The translations under genes were made by a program, and so were the position numbers. The notes beneath the pieces were generated by a model. It made no database searches. It had not been told where the DNA came from and saw only the letters and a list, made by a program, of their open reading frames with translations. Source: DASWJZ01 sp963814905 (lineage in GTDB: Bacteria > Pseudomonadota > Alphaproteobacteria > Rhizobiales > Afifellaceae). From it: 64,000 nt of DNA. Shown here piece by piece: positions 25,194-33,608 of this stretch (positions are counted from its first letter, which is position 1; every line of letters begins with the position of its first letter). Location: contig CAWFEM010000012.1 of assembly GCA_963814905.1 (NCBI GenBank), positions 276,766-340,765 on the forward strand. The letters run 5' to 3'.

Positions 25194-25496
25194 TCACACC
25201 GAGTCGCCGCCGCTCGCCTCGAAGACCTGGATGTCGCGGCCGGAGGCGCCGATCTCGGCGAGCTTGGCGCGCCACGGTCCCATGTGTGGCTGCTTCAGAT
25301 GCGAGTCGAGATGGGCGCGGCTTTCCCATTTCTCGAAGATGCGGATCAGTCCGCGGTCCTCAACGTCGAAGGCGTAGGAATAGACGATGCAGCCGGCTTC
25401 CTTGCGCGTGGCGGCGAGCGTCTCGCGCGCAGTCGGGAGGAGGGCGTCGATCTTGTCCTCGGGGATACGAATGGTTCCGGCTACGATGATCATCAT
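25194..25496 (-). CDS. antibiotic biosynthesis monooxygenase (ABM) domain protein
   Basis: The 100-residue product starts MMIIVAGTIRIPEDKIDALL and has the ABM dimeric barrel segments: GCIVYSYAFDVEDRGLIRIFEKWESRAHLDSHLKQPHM in outline (key residues E-K-W, H-L-x-H). Members such as YgiN oxidise quinols. The start overlaps the rimM stop (ATGATGA), so this gene is inserted translationally coupled between rimM and trmD, an unusual passenger in the ribosomal operon. Confidence 0.9.
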   Translation of the reverse strand: MMIIVAGTIRIPEDKIDALLPTARETLAATRKEAGCIVYSYAFDVEDRGLIRIFEKWESRAHLDSHLKQPHMGPWRAKLAEIGASGRDIQVFEASGGDSV

Positions 25497-26023
25497 TCCT
25501 CCTCTTCGCTTTCCTCTGGTTTCACTTCCGTCTCGGCGGGAGGGTCCACAACGATGCGCCCCCCGGCGATGTCGATATCAGGCACGGCGGCCCGCGTGAA
25601 CGGCACGAGCAGCGAGGTCCCGCGCTCTTCTGCGATCTCAAGGATGTCGCCGGCGCCGTGATTGTAGATCGCGGTCACCGTGCCGAGCCGCGCGCCGGAG
25701 GCATCGATCGCTGCAAGCCCGATCAGATCGGCGTGATAGAACTCGTCCGCGTCGGGCTCCGGCAGCGCGTCGCGGGTGACGCCGAGCGTGACGCCGTTCA
25801 AAGCGGTGGCGGCGTTGCGGTCGTCGATGCCGCGGAATTTCGTCACGAGCACCGTCTTCGACGGACGCATGCGCTCGATCTCGAAGACGCGCCCGTCGGC
25901 GGCCATAAGCCGGCCATAAGCGGCGAGGTTTTCAGGCTCCGCGGTGAAGCTCTTCACGCGCACCTCGCCCTTGACGCCAGTGGGTCCGCCGATCTTTGCC
26001 AGGGCAATGAAGCGGTCAGACAT
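25493..26023 (-). CDS. rimM: 16S rRNA processing protein RimM
   Basis: RimM helps mature the 3' domain of 16S rRNA and binds S19. The 176-residue product starts MSDRFIALAKIGGPTGVKGE; GEVRVKSFTAEPENLAAYG and the PRC-barrel part (EFYHADLIGLAAIDASGARL, then GAGDILEI and LLVPFTRAAVPDID) are standard. The last 15 residues are Glu-rich. The ATG at 26023 is preferred to 26047 because it begins the conserved part. Confidence 0.96.
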   Translation of the reverse strand: MSDRFIALAKIGGPTGVKGEVRVKSFTAEPENLAAYGRLMAADGRVFEIERMRPSKTVLVTKFRGIDDRNAATALNGVTLGVTRDALPEPDADEFYHADLIGLAAIDASGARLGTVTAIYNHGAGDILEIAEERGTSLLVPFTRAAVPDIDIAGGRIVVDPPAETEVKPEESEEEE

Positions 26024-26036
26024 CCGCCTCTCCAGA

Positions 26037-26080
26037 CCTTCGCGCAAGCGCGAAGGCCACCCTCTCCCTCAAGGGGAGAG
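26037..26080. other. two hairpins in the rpsP-rimM junction
   Basis: A perfect palindrome CCTTCGCGC-AA-GCGCGAAGG (26037-26056) is followed by CTCTCCC/GGGAGAG arms (26062-26080). They fill the 69 bases between the rpsP stop and the rimM start. Neither has a T tract, so RNA processing or stability is more likely than termination. Hairpins here could set the high S16 to low RimM ratio. Confidence 0.6.
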
Positions 26081-26092
26081 ATTTGGAGCAGG

Positions 26093-26527
26093 TCACCCCG
26101 CCGCGGCTTCCTCGGCCGGCGCTTCTGCGGGCGTTTCGGGAGCCGCCTCCGCCGGTGCTTCCGCCGGGGCGGCAGCGGCGGCTTCCGCGTCTTCCTTCTT
26201 CTTCCGGCGCTCTTCGACGCGCTCCTCGGCCTTCTTGCCGGGCTTCGCCTTGTTGGGGTTGAGCCGCGCCTCGCGCTTCAGCACACCGGCCTGGTCGAGG
26301 AAGCGCAGCACGCGGTCGGTCGGCTTCGCGCCCTTGCCGAGCCAATGCTGGATGCGCTCGATGTCGAGCTTCACCCGCTCCGCGTTGTCGCGCGCGAGAA
26401 GCGGATTGTAGGTCCCGACCTTCTCGATGAAGCGGCCGTCGCGCGGCGAGCGCTCGTCGGCCACCACGACCCGGTAGAAAGGTCGCTTCTTGGTGCCCCC
26501 GCGCGCCAGTCTGATCTTCACTGCCAT
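26093..26527 (-). CDS. rpsP: 30S ribosomal protein S16 with extended tail
   Basis: S16 is needed for 30S assembly. The 144-residue product starts MAVKIRLARGGTKKRPFYRV and has VVADERSPRDGRFIEKVGTYNP in outline (key SPRDGRFIE). The family core ends near residue 85. The remainder is a charged region (KAEERVEERRKKKEDAEA) and an Ala/Pro/Glu tail, longer than in most bacteria. It is first in the rpsP-rimM-trmD-rplS operon. Confidence 0.97.
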   Translation of the reverse strand: MAVKIRLARGGTKKRPFYRVVVADERSPRDGRFIEKVGTYNPLLARDNAERVKLDIERIQHWLGKGAKPTDRVLRFLDQAGVLKREARLNPNKAKPGKKAEERVEERRKKKEDAEAAAAAPAEAPAEAAPETPAEAPAEEAAAG

Positions 26528-26570
26528 CTCTTAGATTCCCTTTGAACGAAACGTGGTTTCTCTCAGAACT

Positions 26571-26671
26571 GTCGTCATTGCCGGACTTGATCCGGCAATC
26601 CATTCCTCACCGATGAGGCCGGTCGCGGCCGCAACGGAATGGATACCCGGGTCGAGCCCGGGCATGACGAC
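26571..26671. repeat. paired palindromic intergenic repeat (copy 2)
   Basis: The left unit GTCGTCATTGCCGG-ACTTGAT-CCGGCAATCC and the right unit GGATACCCGGG-TCGAG-CCCGGGCATGACGAC are inverted to each other, about 40 bases apart. The design is that of 3496-3600. It separates ffh from rpsP. Confidence 0.8.
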
Positions 26672-26714
26672 CGTGGATGTGTCGTCGTTGCGCGACGCTG
26701 GAGAGGGCCGCGCC

Positions 26715-28247
26715 TCACTTCTTCTTCCCCATGCCGGGCAGGCCGCCGCCCATGCCGGGGAGCCGGGGCATCCCCGCGCCGCCGAAGGGCGGGAGCCCGC
26801 CGATGCCGCCCGGCAGTCCAACTCCGGGGCCGCCGGGGAGCCCGCCAGGAAGACCGCCGAGGCCGCTCTTCTGCATCTCTTCGAGCATCGCCGGATCGGG
26901 CTGCGGCATGCCACCGCCCCCGAAGAGCGCGCCGAGGCCGCCCTTCTGGCGCCCGAGCTTCTTCATCATGTCGGACATCTGCCGGTGCATCTTCAGAAGC
27001 TTGTTGACGTCCTGGACGTCGGTGCCGGAGCCCGCTGCGACGCGGCGCTTGCGGCTCGCATTCATCACCGCCGGCTTGTGCCGCTCCTTCTTCGTCATCG
27101 AGCCGATGATCGCGAGCTGACGCGGCACCATCTTGTCGTCGAGGCCGGCGGCGGCGATCTGCTTCTTCACTTTGCCGATGCCGGGCATCATGCCGAGGAT
27201 GCCGGACATGCCGCCGATCTTCTGCATCTGGCGAAGCTGGTCGGCGAGGTCTTCCAGGTCGAACTCGCCCTTCCTGAGCTTCTGCGCGGCAGCCTTCGCC
27301 TTCTCAGCGTCGATGTGCTCTGCGGCGCGCTCCACGAGCGAGACGATGTCGCCCATGCCGAGGATGCGGTCGGCGATACGGCCGGGATGGAAATCCTCCA
27401 GCGCGTCCAACTTCTCGCCGACGCCGATCAGCTTGATCGGACGACCGGTGACGGCGCGCATGGAAAGTGCCGCGCCGCCGCGACCGTCGCCATCGACACG
27501 GGTCAGGACGATGCCGGTGACACCGACGCGCTCGTTGAAGGAGCGCGCCACGTTGACGGCGTCCTGGCCGGTCAGCGCGTCGGCGACGAGCAGGATCTCA
27601 TGCGGATCGGTTGCCGCCTTGATGTCGGCCATCTCACGCATCAGCGGCTCGTCGACATGCGTGCGGCCGGCGGTGTCCAGCATGACGACGTCGTAGCCGC
27701 CCAGACGCGCGGCGTTCTGCGCACGGCGCGCGATCTCGACCGGCGTCTGCCCGGCGACGATCGGCAGCGTCGCGACGGAGACCTGCTCGCCGAGAATACG
27801 GAGCTGCTCCTGCGCCGCCGGCCGCTGCGTATCGAGCGAGGCCATCAGCACTTTCTTCTTCAGCCGCTCGGAGAGGCGCTTGGCGAGCTTTGCGGTCGTC
27901 GTCGTCTTGCCGGAGCCTTGCAGCCCCACCATCATCAGCGCGACGGGAGCAGGGGCGTTCAGGTCGACGGCGACGTTCTCGCTGCCAAGCATCGCCACGA
28001 GTTCGTCGTGGACGATCTTCACCACCATCTGGCCGGGCTTGACGGAGCGGATGACGGTCGCGCCGACCGCCTGGGTGCGCACCCGCTCGACGAAATCCTT
28101 CACCACGTCGAGCGCGACGTCGGCCTCAAGCAGCGCGCGACGCACCTCGCGCAGCGCCTCGGAGACGTCCGCCTCCGACAGCGCGCCGCGGCCGGTGATC
28201 TTGTCGAAAATACCGCTCAGGCGGTCTGACAGCGATTCGAACATCAA
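26715..28247 (-). CDS. ffh: signal recognition particle protein Ffh
   Basis: Ffh with 4.5S RNA targets nascent membrane proteins to FtsY. The 510-residue product starts MFESLSDRLSGIFDKITGRG one residue after the first Met. N domain: residues 1-90. G domain: GLQGSGKTTTTAKLAKRL (near 108), DTAGR (near 192), TRVDGDGRGGAALS (near 250). The M domain has SGILGMMPGIGKVKKQI and the RNA-binding RKRRVAAGSGTDVQDVNKL near 400. It ends in a Gly/Pro/Met-rich tail. It lies upstream of rpsP, as in many alphaproteobacteria. Confidence 0.97.
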   Translation of the reverse strand: MMFESLSDRLSGIFDKITGRGALSEADVSEALREVRRALLEADVALDVVKDFVERVRTQAVGATVIRSVKPGQMVVKIVHDELVAMLGSENVAVDLNAPAPVALMMVGLQGSGKTTTTAKLAKRLSERLKKKVLMASLDTQRPAAQEQLRILGEQVSVATLPIVAGQTPVEIARRAQNAARLGGYDVVMLDTAGRTHVDEPLMREMADIKAATDPHEILLVADALTGQDAVNVARSFNERVGVTGIVLTRVDGDGRGGAALSMRAVTGRPIKLIGVGEKLDALEDFHPGRIADRILGMGDIVSLVERAAEHIDAEKAKAAAQKLRKGEFDLEDLADQLRQMQKIGGMSGILGMMPGIGKVKKQIAAAGLDDKMVPRQLAIIGSMTKKERHKPAVMNASRKRRVAAGSGTDVQDVNKLLKMHRQMSDMMKKLGRQKGGLGALFGGGGMPQPDPAMLEEMQKSGLGGLPGGLPGGPGVGLPGGIGGLPPFGGAGMPRLPGMGGGLPGMGKKK

Positions 28248-28499
28248 TCCTCAAACGAGTTCAGCATCCGCGGGCGAATATCGCTGGCGGATGGGGACCT
28301 CCGGGGTCAAATGCCCCGGTCGGCGACTCGGGTTACCGAACCGAACGGAATTTCGTAACGAGCGGCTAAAGGAACAAGGGGTGGCTGTCAACGGACCCGC
28401 CCGGCGCACAGGGCCGGGGCGGCGCTATTCCGCCGCGGCGGCGGCCATCAGCGGCGAGGGGGCGTGCCCCGCCCGCCCACACGGGCCGCCTACGGGATC

Positions 28500-29258
28500 T
28501 CAGACCTCGGCGCGGTGGGCTTCCCAGGTCTTGTCGAGCTCACCGAGGAAGGTGCGGGCGAGCCCGCGCACCTTCTCCTTGATCTCCTCCACCGTCTCCC
28601 CGAAGTGGCCGAATTCATGCGTACGGCCGGCCTCGTCGTGGGCGGCGGTCAGCGCCGCTTCCGCGTCAACCAGGAAGCGCTCCGCGGCGGTGACGAAGGC
28701 CGGGACATCGCGGCCGGGGTGCGGCGGCAGGTTCAGCGCCTCGGCGGTCTTCTCGTCGGTCGGGAGGAAGACGAGGTTCCAGTCCTCGTACGGGAAGAGC
28801 CCGAGCCGCATCATCAGGAACTGCCCCATCTTGCCGTTCCAGCACGGGTCGGGGAGCAGCCAGAATCCGCGCATGCTCCCGCCGGGGATGCGCTCCGACA
28901 CACTGCGGTTCATCTCGGCGAGTTTCTTTTCATAGGCCGCCTTATCGCGTTCCAGCCGTTCGTTGACGGAATGCGTGTCGGTGACGAAATTGGATTCGTC
29001 GTCCGGGCTCATGCCGATCTTGCGCAGCATGTCACCGCTCGGCCCTTGCCACATGGAGGCCGGGATGACCCGGCGCTGCGGCGGCGCACCGCCCTCGCGC
29101 GGAGCGTAGTGGTCGGTGTCGATCTCGTCAGCCGACATCTCCAGCGCTGGCTTTTCCGCCTTCGGCTTTTCCAGCGGAAGCTGCCCGAGCGGCATCTCGC
29201 CGGCGAGCGGGTGTCCGGGCTCAGCCCGAACGGGAACCTTGCGCTTTCCAAATGCCAT
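28500..29258 (-). CDS. conserved protein of unknown function
   Basis: I do not recognise a domain in this 252-residue product. The N-terminal 60 residues are Pro/Glu/Lys-rich (MAFGKRKVPVRAEPGHPLAG). The middle holds aromatic-rich motifs (MRGFWLLPDPCWNGKMGQFL, then LFPYEDWNLVFLPTD). The C-terminal 80 residues are helical. No signal peptide or membrane segment is seen. Good codon use and a distinct start support a real cytoplasmic protein. It is a single gene between ffh and brkB-like. Confidence 0.7.
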   Translation of the reverse strand: MAFGKRKVPVRAEPGHPLAGEMPLGQLPLEKPKAEKPALEMSADEIDTDHYAPREGGAPPQRRVIPASMWQGPSGDMLRKIGMSPDDESNFVTDTHSVNERLERDKAAYEKKLAEMNRSVSERIPGGSMRGFWLLPDPCWNGKMGQFLMMRLGLFPYEDWNLVFLPTDEKTAEALNLPPHPGRDVPAFVTAAERFLVDAEAALTAAHDEAGRTHEFGHFGETVEEIKEKVRGLARTFLGELDKTWEAHRAEV

Positions 29259-29360
29259 TCGTCTTCCCCCGTGAAGAGGGTAGACGGTGCCAAAGACGGC
29301 TTAAGGCACGGTTATCGCAAAAGGTGAAGAAGCCGCGTACGCCGAAGAGATATTCTGCAT

Positions 29361-30698
29361 CTAACGATTGCGGGCTCTGGCCCGCGCCATCGCGGCGGTT
29401 GCGGCCGCACGGCTGGCAAGGACGACCTGCCTGCGGAATGCCGGGCTGTCGAGGGCGGCGCGAAGCGGCGCCAGAAGCGAGGCTCCCAGCATTGCCGTTT
29501 TCTCTTTCTTCTCGTTATGGTTGGGTTCGTCGGGACGGTTCTCCCCACGATCCCGCCGCCGTCGGTGACGCGTCGGATCGAGCGCGGCAAGCGCGACGCC
29601 GACGCCAAAGGCGCCGATCGGCAGAGCGAGGCCAAGCACCGGCCGGAGCCAGGATGCGCGCGATGTGGCGGCATCCTCGGTGGAGCCGCGGAGCGAGGGA
29701 TCGGCCTGGCGCGCGGCCGACGCCGGCATCGTCACGTCGCCGCGTGCCTTGCCGAGCGTATCCGCCATATGCGCGCCCCGGAGGCCCATGGGCTTTTCGG
29801 CGCCGGTGGTGGAATCGCGCGCGGTCTGGTGCTCCAGCTCCGCATTGAGCTCTGCTCCGAGAAGCAGGATCACCACCGAGATCCAGGTCCACAGCATGAA
29901 GCCGATCACGGCGCCGAGCGAGCCGTATGTGGCGTTATAGTCGGCGAAGTTGGTCAGGTACAACGAGAAGAGAATGGATGCGCCGAGCCAGACAATTGCG
30001 GTCAACACGCTCCCCCAGGTCACCCACCGCCACTTCGGCTTCTCGCGGCTCGGGCCATAGCGATAAAGGAGTGCAATTCCCGCGGCGGAGACGATGAGAA
30101 CCACTGGCCATCTGAGCAGTGTGATGAGTAGCTCCTGCTGGCCGCTGAGGCCGACTAAGGCGAGGGTTGCCGGCACCACGCCCACCATCACGATGAAAAG
30201 GACGCCGACAGCGATTGCGCCGATGGTGAAGGTGAACGAGATCGCGTTCAGCCAAAGGAAGCTTCGCTTCTCGCGCTCCTCATAGGCAATGTTCAACGCC
30301 TCAAAGAGCGTCTTGATGCCGTTGTTGGCGCTCCACAACGCCACGAGAAAACCGGCGACGAAGCCGAAGCTCAGCGCCGCGCTGTTCTGCTGCGCGAGGC
30401 TCTCAAGCTGGCCGCGAATGAGATCCATGCCGCCGGAGGGGAGCACTGTGCCAAGTAAGGCGATCTGGTCGGCCACGGTCACGGGATCGGCCACGAAACC
30501 GTAGACGGAGACGAAGGCCGCAAGTGCGGGGAAGAGCGCGAGAAGCAGGTAGAATGTCGCTCCCGCCGCGATCAGCGTGATGCGATCCGCCACGACCTCG
30601 CGGCGTACGCGCCAGAGGATGTCCTTCCAGTCGTCCACGCTCATGCCGGCTGGCGTGTCGGCGGTTCGCCCCGGCGTCGCGGCGTCAATCATCGTCAT
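29361..30698 (-). CDS. YihY/BrkB family inner-membrane protein
   Basis: The 445-residue product has the YihY core: DRITLIAAGATFYLLLALFPALAAF (residues 37-61, given by key AGATFYLLLALFP), then six helices with FVAGFLVALWSANNGIKTLFEALNIAYEE in outline (key WSANNGIKTL near 120). The last 140 residues form a polar stretch, one extra membrane helix (RPVLGLALPIGAFGVGVALA) and a basic tail. The role of the family is unsettled; it is often misnamed ribonuclease BN. It is divergent from the small membrane protein gene. Confidence 0.92.
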   Translation of the reverse strand: MTMIDAATPGRTADTPAGMSVDDWKDILWRVRREVVADRITLIAAGATFYLLLALFPALAAFVSVYGFVADPVTVADQIALLGTVLPSGGMDLIRGQLESLAQQNSAALSFGFVAGFLVALWSANNGIKTLFEALNIAYEEREKRSFLWLNAISFTFTIGAIAVGVLFIVMVGVVPATLALVGLSGQQELLITLLRWPVVLIVSAAGIALLYRYGPSREKPKWRWVTWGSVLTAIVWLGASILFSLYLTNFADYNATYGSLGAVIGFMLWTWISVVILLLGAELNAELEHQTARDSTTGAEKPMGLRGAHMADTLGKARGDVTMPASAARQADPSLRGSTEDAATSRASWLRPVLGLALPIGAFGVGVALAALDPTRHRRRRDRGENRPDEPNHNEKKEKTAMLGASLLAPLRAALDSPAFRRQVVLASRAAATAAMARARARNR

Positions 30699-30825
30699 TT
30701 TGAGCCCCAGTCTTCCATGTGCTGTCTAAGGAAAACCGGCTAAAGCGGCGGGTGTTCCGGCGCGCTCTCCCTGTCGGCGTCGAGCCAGGGTTGGTGCATT
30801 CGCGGCAAGGGGCTACAAATACACC

Positions 30826-31290
30826 ATGACGGTTGCAGCGCTTCGCTGGTTCAAGGCAGCTCTCATGCTGCAACTCCTCCTCATCGGCTATCGCCTGGCG
30901 ATCGAGGTGGTCAGCCTGCCGCCTTGGAACGACCTCGCGGCGCGGCCGGACAGCTTCGATCTCGGCTTCAACGTCGCTATCGGCGCGCTGCCGCTGGTCG
31001 GGTTCGCGTTTCTTTTCGCGTCAGGCGTGCAATCGCTCGCCACCCTCGCGGCGCTGGGCTTTGGCGGCTATCTCGCCTGGCAGCTCTGGGTCTGGTGGAA
31101 ACCCTTCGCGATCGGTGCCGACGCCGGCTGGCGGGCCTATAACGCCGCGAACTTCTCCGACACGCTGCACGTGATCCCCTCCTTCGGCAGCCACCTGCCG
31201 CCCGACGCACAGCACATCACCTTGCATCTCCTGGCGCTCATCACCGTGCTCACGACGGCGACCGCCGTGTCGCACATGCGGCACCTCTAG
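30826..31290 (+). CDS. small multi-pass membrane protein
   Basis: The 154-residue product has about four membrane helices (residues 8-30, 47-66, 70-90 and 128-148). Conserved-looking loops are WNDLAARPDSFDLGFN and NFSDTLHVIPSFGSHLPPDAQH, with several His. I do not recognise the family. AAGGGG lies upstream of the ATG. It is divergent from the YihY gene. Confidence 0.7.
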   Translation: MTVAALRWFKAALMLQLLLIGYRLAIEVVSLPPWNDLAARPDSFDLGFNVAIGALPLVGFAFLFASGVQSLATLAALGFGGYLAWQLWVWWKPFAIGADAGWRAYNAANFSDTLHVIPSFGSHLPPDAQHITLHLLALITVLTTATAVSHMRHL

Positions 31291-31333
31291 AGTATCGACA
31301 GAGGATCAGAATCTTGACTTACAGGTGCGGGCG

Positions 31334-31723
31334 CTAAGAGACCCGTCGGTCGGATTGGGTTTTGGATCGCCTCGCTGCCCGTGTCTCCGCCTCCTGTTCA
31401 TTCGCGTCATCCATCGCCGCGAGCCCCTGCAATTCAACGGGCGCCCGGTCCGGAAAGGCCGCGACGAGGTGCAGTTCACCGCCCATCGCCTCGACATAGC
31501 CGCGCAATGTCGAAAGCATAAGGTCGCTTCGCTTCTCGATGCGGGAGACGCCTTCCTGGCCGATGCCGAGTTCTTTCGCGAGGGCGGTCTGGGTCTTCGC
31601 GCGCGCCTTGCGCAGGTCGCGCAGTGAGAGTTCTTCCGCAATCAGTTCAGCGGCGCGCGCTTCGATCTTCTTCCGGCGCTTCGCGGGAAGGCTCTTCAGT
31701 TTGTCGTTCAGTGCGGTCGCCAT
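31334..31723 (-). CDS. XRE-family antitoxin (HigA-like)
   Basis: The 129-residue product has a central HTH: KARAKTQTALAKELGIGQEGVSRIEKRSDLML (about residues 38-69), with the typical Q-x3-A-x8-SRIE pattern. It follows the toxin gene by 2 bases, the reversed order of HigBA modules. It should neutralise the toxin and bind the operators at 32130-32179. The C-terminus is Arg/Glu-rich and looks disordered. Confidence 0.88.
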   Translation of the reverse strand: MATALNDKLKSLPAKRRKKIEARAAELIAEELSLRDLRKARAKTQTALAKELGIGQEGVSRIEKRSDLMLSTLRGYVEAMGGELHLVAAFPDRAPVELQGLAAMDDANEQEAETRAARRSKTQSDRRVS

Positions 31724-31725
31724 AG

Positions 31726-32121
31726 CTATCTCCTTTTCTTCCTTGCTTTCTTCGTTCGCGCCTGCCCTGCTTTCTTCAGCCGCGCGAGGTGTTCGTCAAA
31801 ACGTTCATCGGCCTTGCGAAGCAGTGTCTTGTAGAAGCGCTTTTCGCCGCCGCCCGATTTGTCCCCAGCGACAAGAAGGATCGCGTTTCTTTTCGGGTCA
31901 AAAGCGAAAGCCACCCGCCAGACCCCGCCGTCGGCGTCAAAGCGAAGCTCTTTCATATTGGCGTGTGCTGAGCCTGCCAGAGTGTCGGCACGGGGCCTGC
32001 CAAGCGCCGGACCGAACATTTCAAGCAGCTTCGCGCAGGCAAGCAGCTCGTCCTGCACCGCTTCGGACAGTGCATCGAATTCGGGCTCGAAGGCCGCATG
32101 GAAGGCTACGTCCCAGCTCAT
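31726..32121 (-). CDS. RelE/ParE-superfamily toxin (HigB/Gp49-like)
   Basis: The 131-residue product has the Gp49-like toxin pattern: FDALSEAVQDELLACAKLLEMFGPALGRPRADTLAGSAHANMKELRF in outline, with key segments LGRPRADTL (near 42), NMKELRFDADGGVWRVAFAFDP and ILLVAGDKSG. Such toxins cleave mRNA on the ribosome. The C-terminal 25 residues are Lys/Arg-rich (KKAGQARTKKARKKRR). The promoter and operators upstream are clear. Confidence 0.88.
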   Translation of the reverse strand: MSWDVAFHAAFEPEFDALSEAVQDELLACAKLLEMFGPALGRPRADTLAGSAHANMKELRFDADGGVWRVAFAFDPKRNAILLVAGDKSGGGEKRFYKTLLRKADERFDEHLARLKKAGQARTKKARKKRR

Positions 32122-32126
32122 AATCC

Positions 32127-32179
32127 ATTATGCCTCAAAGGGCATCATGCTGTCAAAGACATTATGTCCTAGGAGACAT
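32127..32179 (-). promoter_or_regulatory. toxin-antitoxin promoter with paired operators
   Basis: On the minus strand TTGACA (32156-32151), 18 bases and CATAAT (32132-32127) form a strong promoter just ahead of the toxin. Inverted repeat ATGCC-N6-GGCAT (32130-32145) overlaps the spacer and -10. A second repeat ATGTC-N6-GACAT (32164-32179) lies upstream of the -35. The two share ATGyC-N6-GrCAT with centres 34 bases apart (about three helical turns). TGTC-AAA-GACA (32151-32161) lies between. Confidence 0.8.
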
Positions 32180-32289
32180 TTTCAACATTAGGGCTAGCCC
32201 GTTCGCGGTTCAAGCACCGACCAGATGCGGCAGACCGGCCAAGTTCCCACCCCGGATCGTCATCCGGGCAGGCTTTCCGGGATCGTGCT

Positions 32290-33534
32290 CTAGCGGCGAA
32301 GGAGGAGGCGGGCGGCGGTGCTGCGCAGCGATGCGGGGAGCCGCAGCGCCATCCGCTTCAGGGCCGGGCGCACGCGGCCTGACCAGAGCGACGCCTCCAG
32401 CCGGGCAAGAAACGACAGCGGCAGCGCATAGTCGGCGACGGGCGTGGCCCGGTCGGTCCAGGTGAACTTGTAGCGGACGGCGGGCATCAGAAAATCGGCC
32501 ACGTCGACGCCGCGCTCCTTACAGGCGCGGATCACCTCTTCGAGATGCAGCTTGCCCGGGCTCGCCTCTTCGAACTCTGGCGCCCAGGTCGCGACATAAG
32601 CGTAGTAGCGGTTGTTGAAGACGAAGCCCCATTGATCGGCGACCGGGCGGTCGTCGAGGGAGAGCGTCATCGCCATCACCGCAATGCCGTGCTCGCCACC
32701 GTCTCCGGAGCTTGCGACGGCGCGCACGAAGGCGCCGAAGCTCGGATCGCGGAAGGCGCGCGAGGTGAGCCCTTGCGTCTCCAGCCAACGCTCGCGACCG
32801 CAATGCGCGCGCTCCACGAGCGCGGACACCTCGGCGGGATCGGTGAGCACGCGGTGGGCGAGCACGCCGCCGCGCGACAAGCGGTTGCGCGCATTGCGGA
32901 TGTTCTTGCGGGTCTTGGCGTTTACCGTGGCGTGATAGGCCTTGAAATCGGGGAAGGGAGCAAGCTCGACGAATGGCGCTGCATCCTCGTTTCCGCGGAT
33001 CGCCTTCCGCGCGCGGAGAAGCGGCGCGAGCGCGCTGTCGTCGCGCACCTTCAGAAGCTGCAGGCCGTCGCAGCGGGGCAGACGGCAGGCAGCGTCAAGC
33101 AGCCGCGCCGCGGCGTTCGCCGGCGCGCCAGGGGCGAGGACGACATCCGTGTACTGCTGGTAGGGCTCGCCGAAGCCTGTTGCGAGACGCGCCAAGCCGG
33201 AGTTCCGACGCTGCAACGGCAGAAGACCGAGGAGCTTGCCGTTCTCCCGAAGCGTGACGATCACCGGATCGAAAGCGTGGCCACAAGCGCGGTGATGGTC
33301 GAAGACCGCCTTGCACCAGCCGAAGGACTGGAAGAGAACCGGGCTCGCACTCGTGCGCTCCAGCTCCAACCACTCAGGCTCAAGCGCTTGGAACGAGCGT
33401 CGGTCGGTTGCAAGCGCGATGCCCGTGGCGAGGGCGGGCAGGGAACGGGCAAGGGCCCCCTCCCAGACGGCGCCCCCGACTCCGGTGACGCCTCCTACCA
33501 AGCTACGGACGTCGAGATCGGCGAAATCGAACAT
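32290..33534 (-). CDS. FemAB/GNAT-like acetyltransferase family protein
   Basis: The 414-residue product has the layout of CelD/BcsL-type GNAT proteins: N-terminal substrate half (PEWLELERTSASPVLFQSFGWCKAVFDHH in outline) and a C-terminal acetyl-CoA half with TVNAKTRKNIRNARNRLSRGG (near 210), then LDDRPVADQWGFVFNNRYYAYVATW and ASPGKLHLEEVIRACKERGV. These proteins are often linked to exopolysaccharide or peptidoglycan modification. The substrate is unknown, as no sugar operon adjoins. Confidence 0.85.
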   Translation of the reverse strand: MFDFADLDVRSLVGGVTGVGGAVWEGALARSLPALATGIALATDRRSFQALEPEWLELERTSASPVLFQSFGWCKAVFDHHRACGHAFDPVIVTLRENGKLLGLLPLQRRNSGLARLATGFGEPYQQYTDVVLAPGAPANAAARLLDAACRLPRCDGLQLLKVRDDSALAPLLRARKAIRGNEDAAPFVELAPFPDFKAYHATVNAKTRKNIRNARNRLSRGGVLAHRVLTDPAEVSALVERAHCGRERWLETQGLTSRAFRDPSFGAFVRAVASSGDGGEHGIAVMAMTLSLDDRPVADQWGFVFNNRYYAYVATWAPEFEEASPGKLHLEEVIRACKERGVDVADFLMPAVRYKFTWTDRATPVADYALPLSFLARLEASLWSGRVRPALKRMALRLPASLRSTAARLLLRR

Positions 33535-33561
33535 GCGTCCCGGCCCTAGAGGCTTATGTTG

Positions 33562-33608
33562 AGCATGATCTCAACCGAAAACCGGCGTCCACTTTTCGGG
33601 ATCATGCT
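33562..33608. repeat. Hyphomicrobiales palindromic unit
   Basis: The unit runs from AGCATGATC (33562-33570) to GATCATGCT (33600-33608), with GAAAACCGG and CCACTTTTCGGG inside. This is a very common intergenic palindrome in Hyphomicrobiales. A degraded relative (GAAAACCGATATTCACTTTT) is at 40349-40384. Confidence 0.8.
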
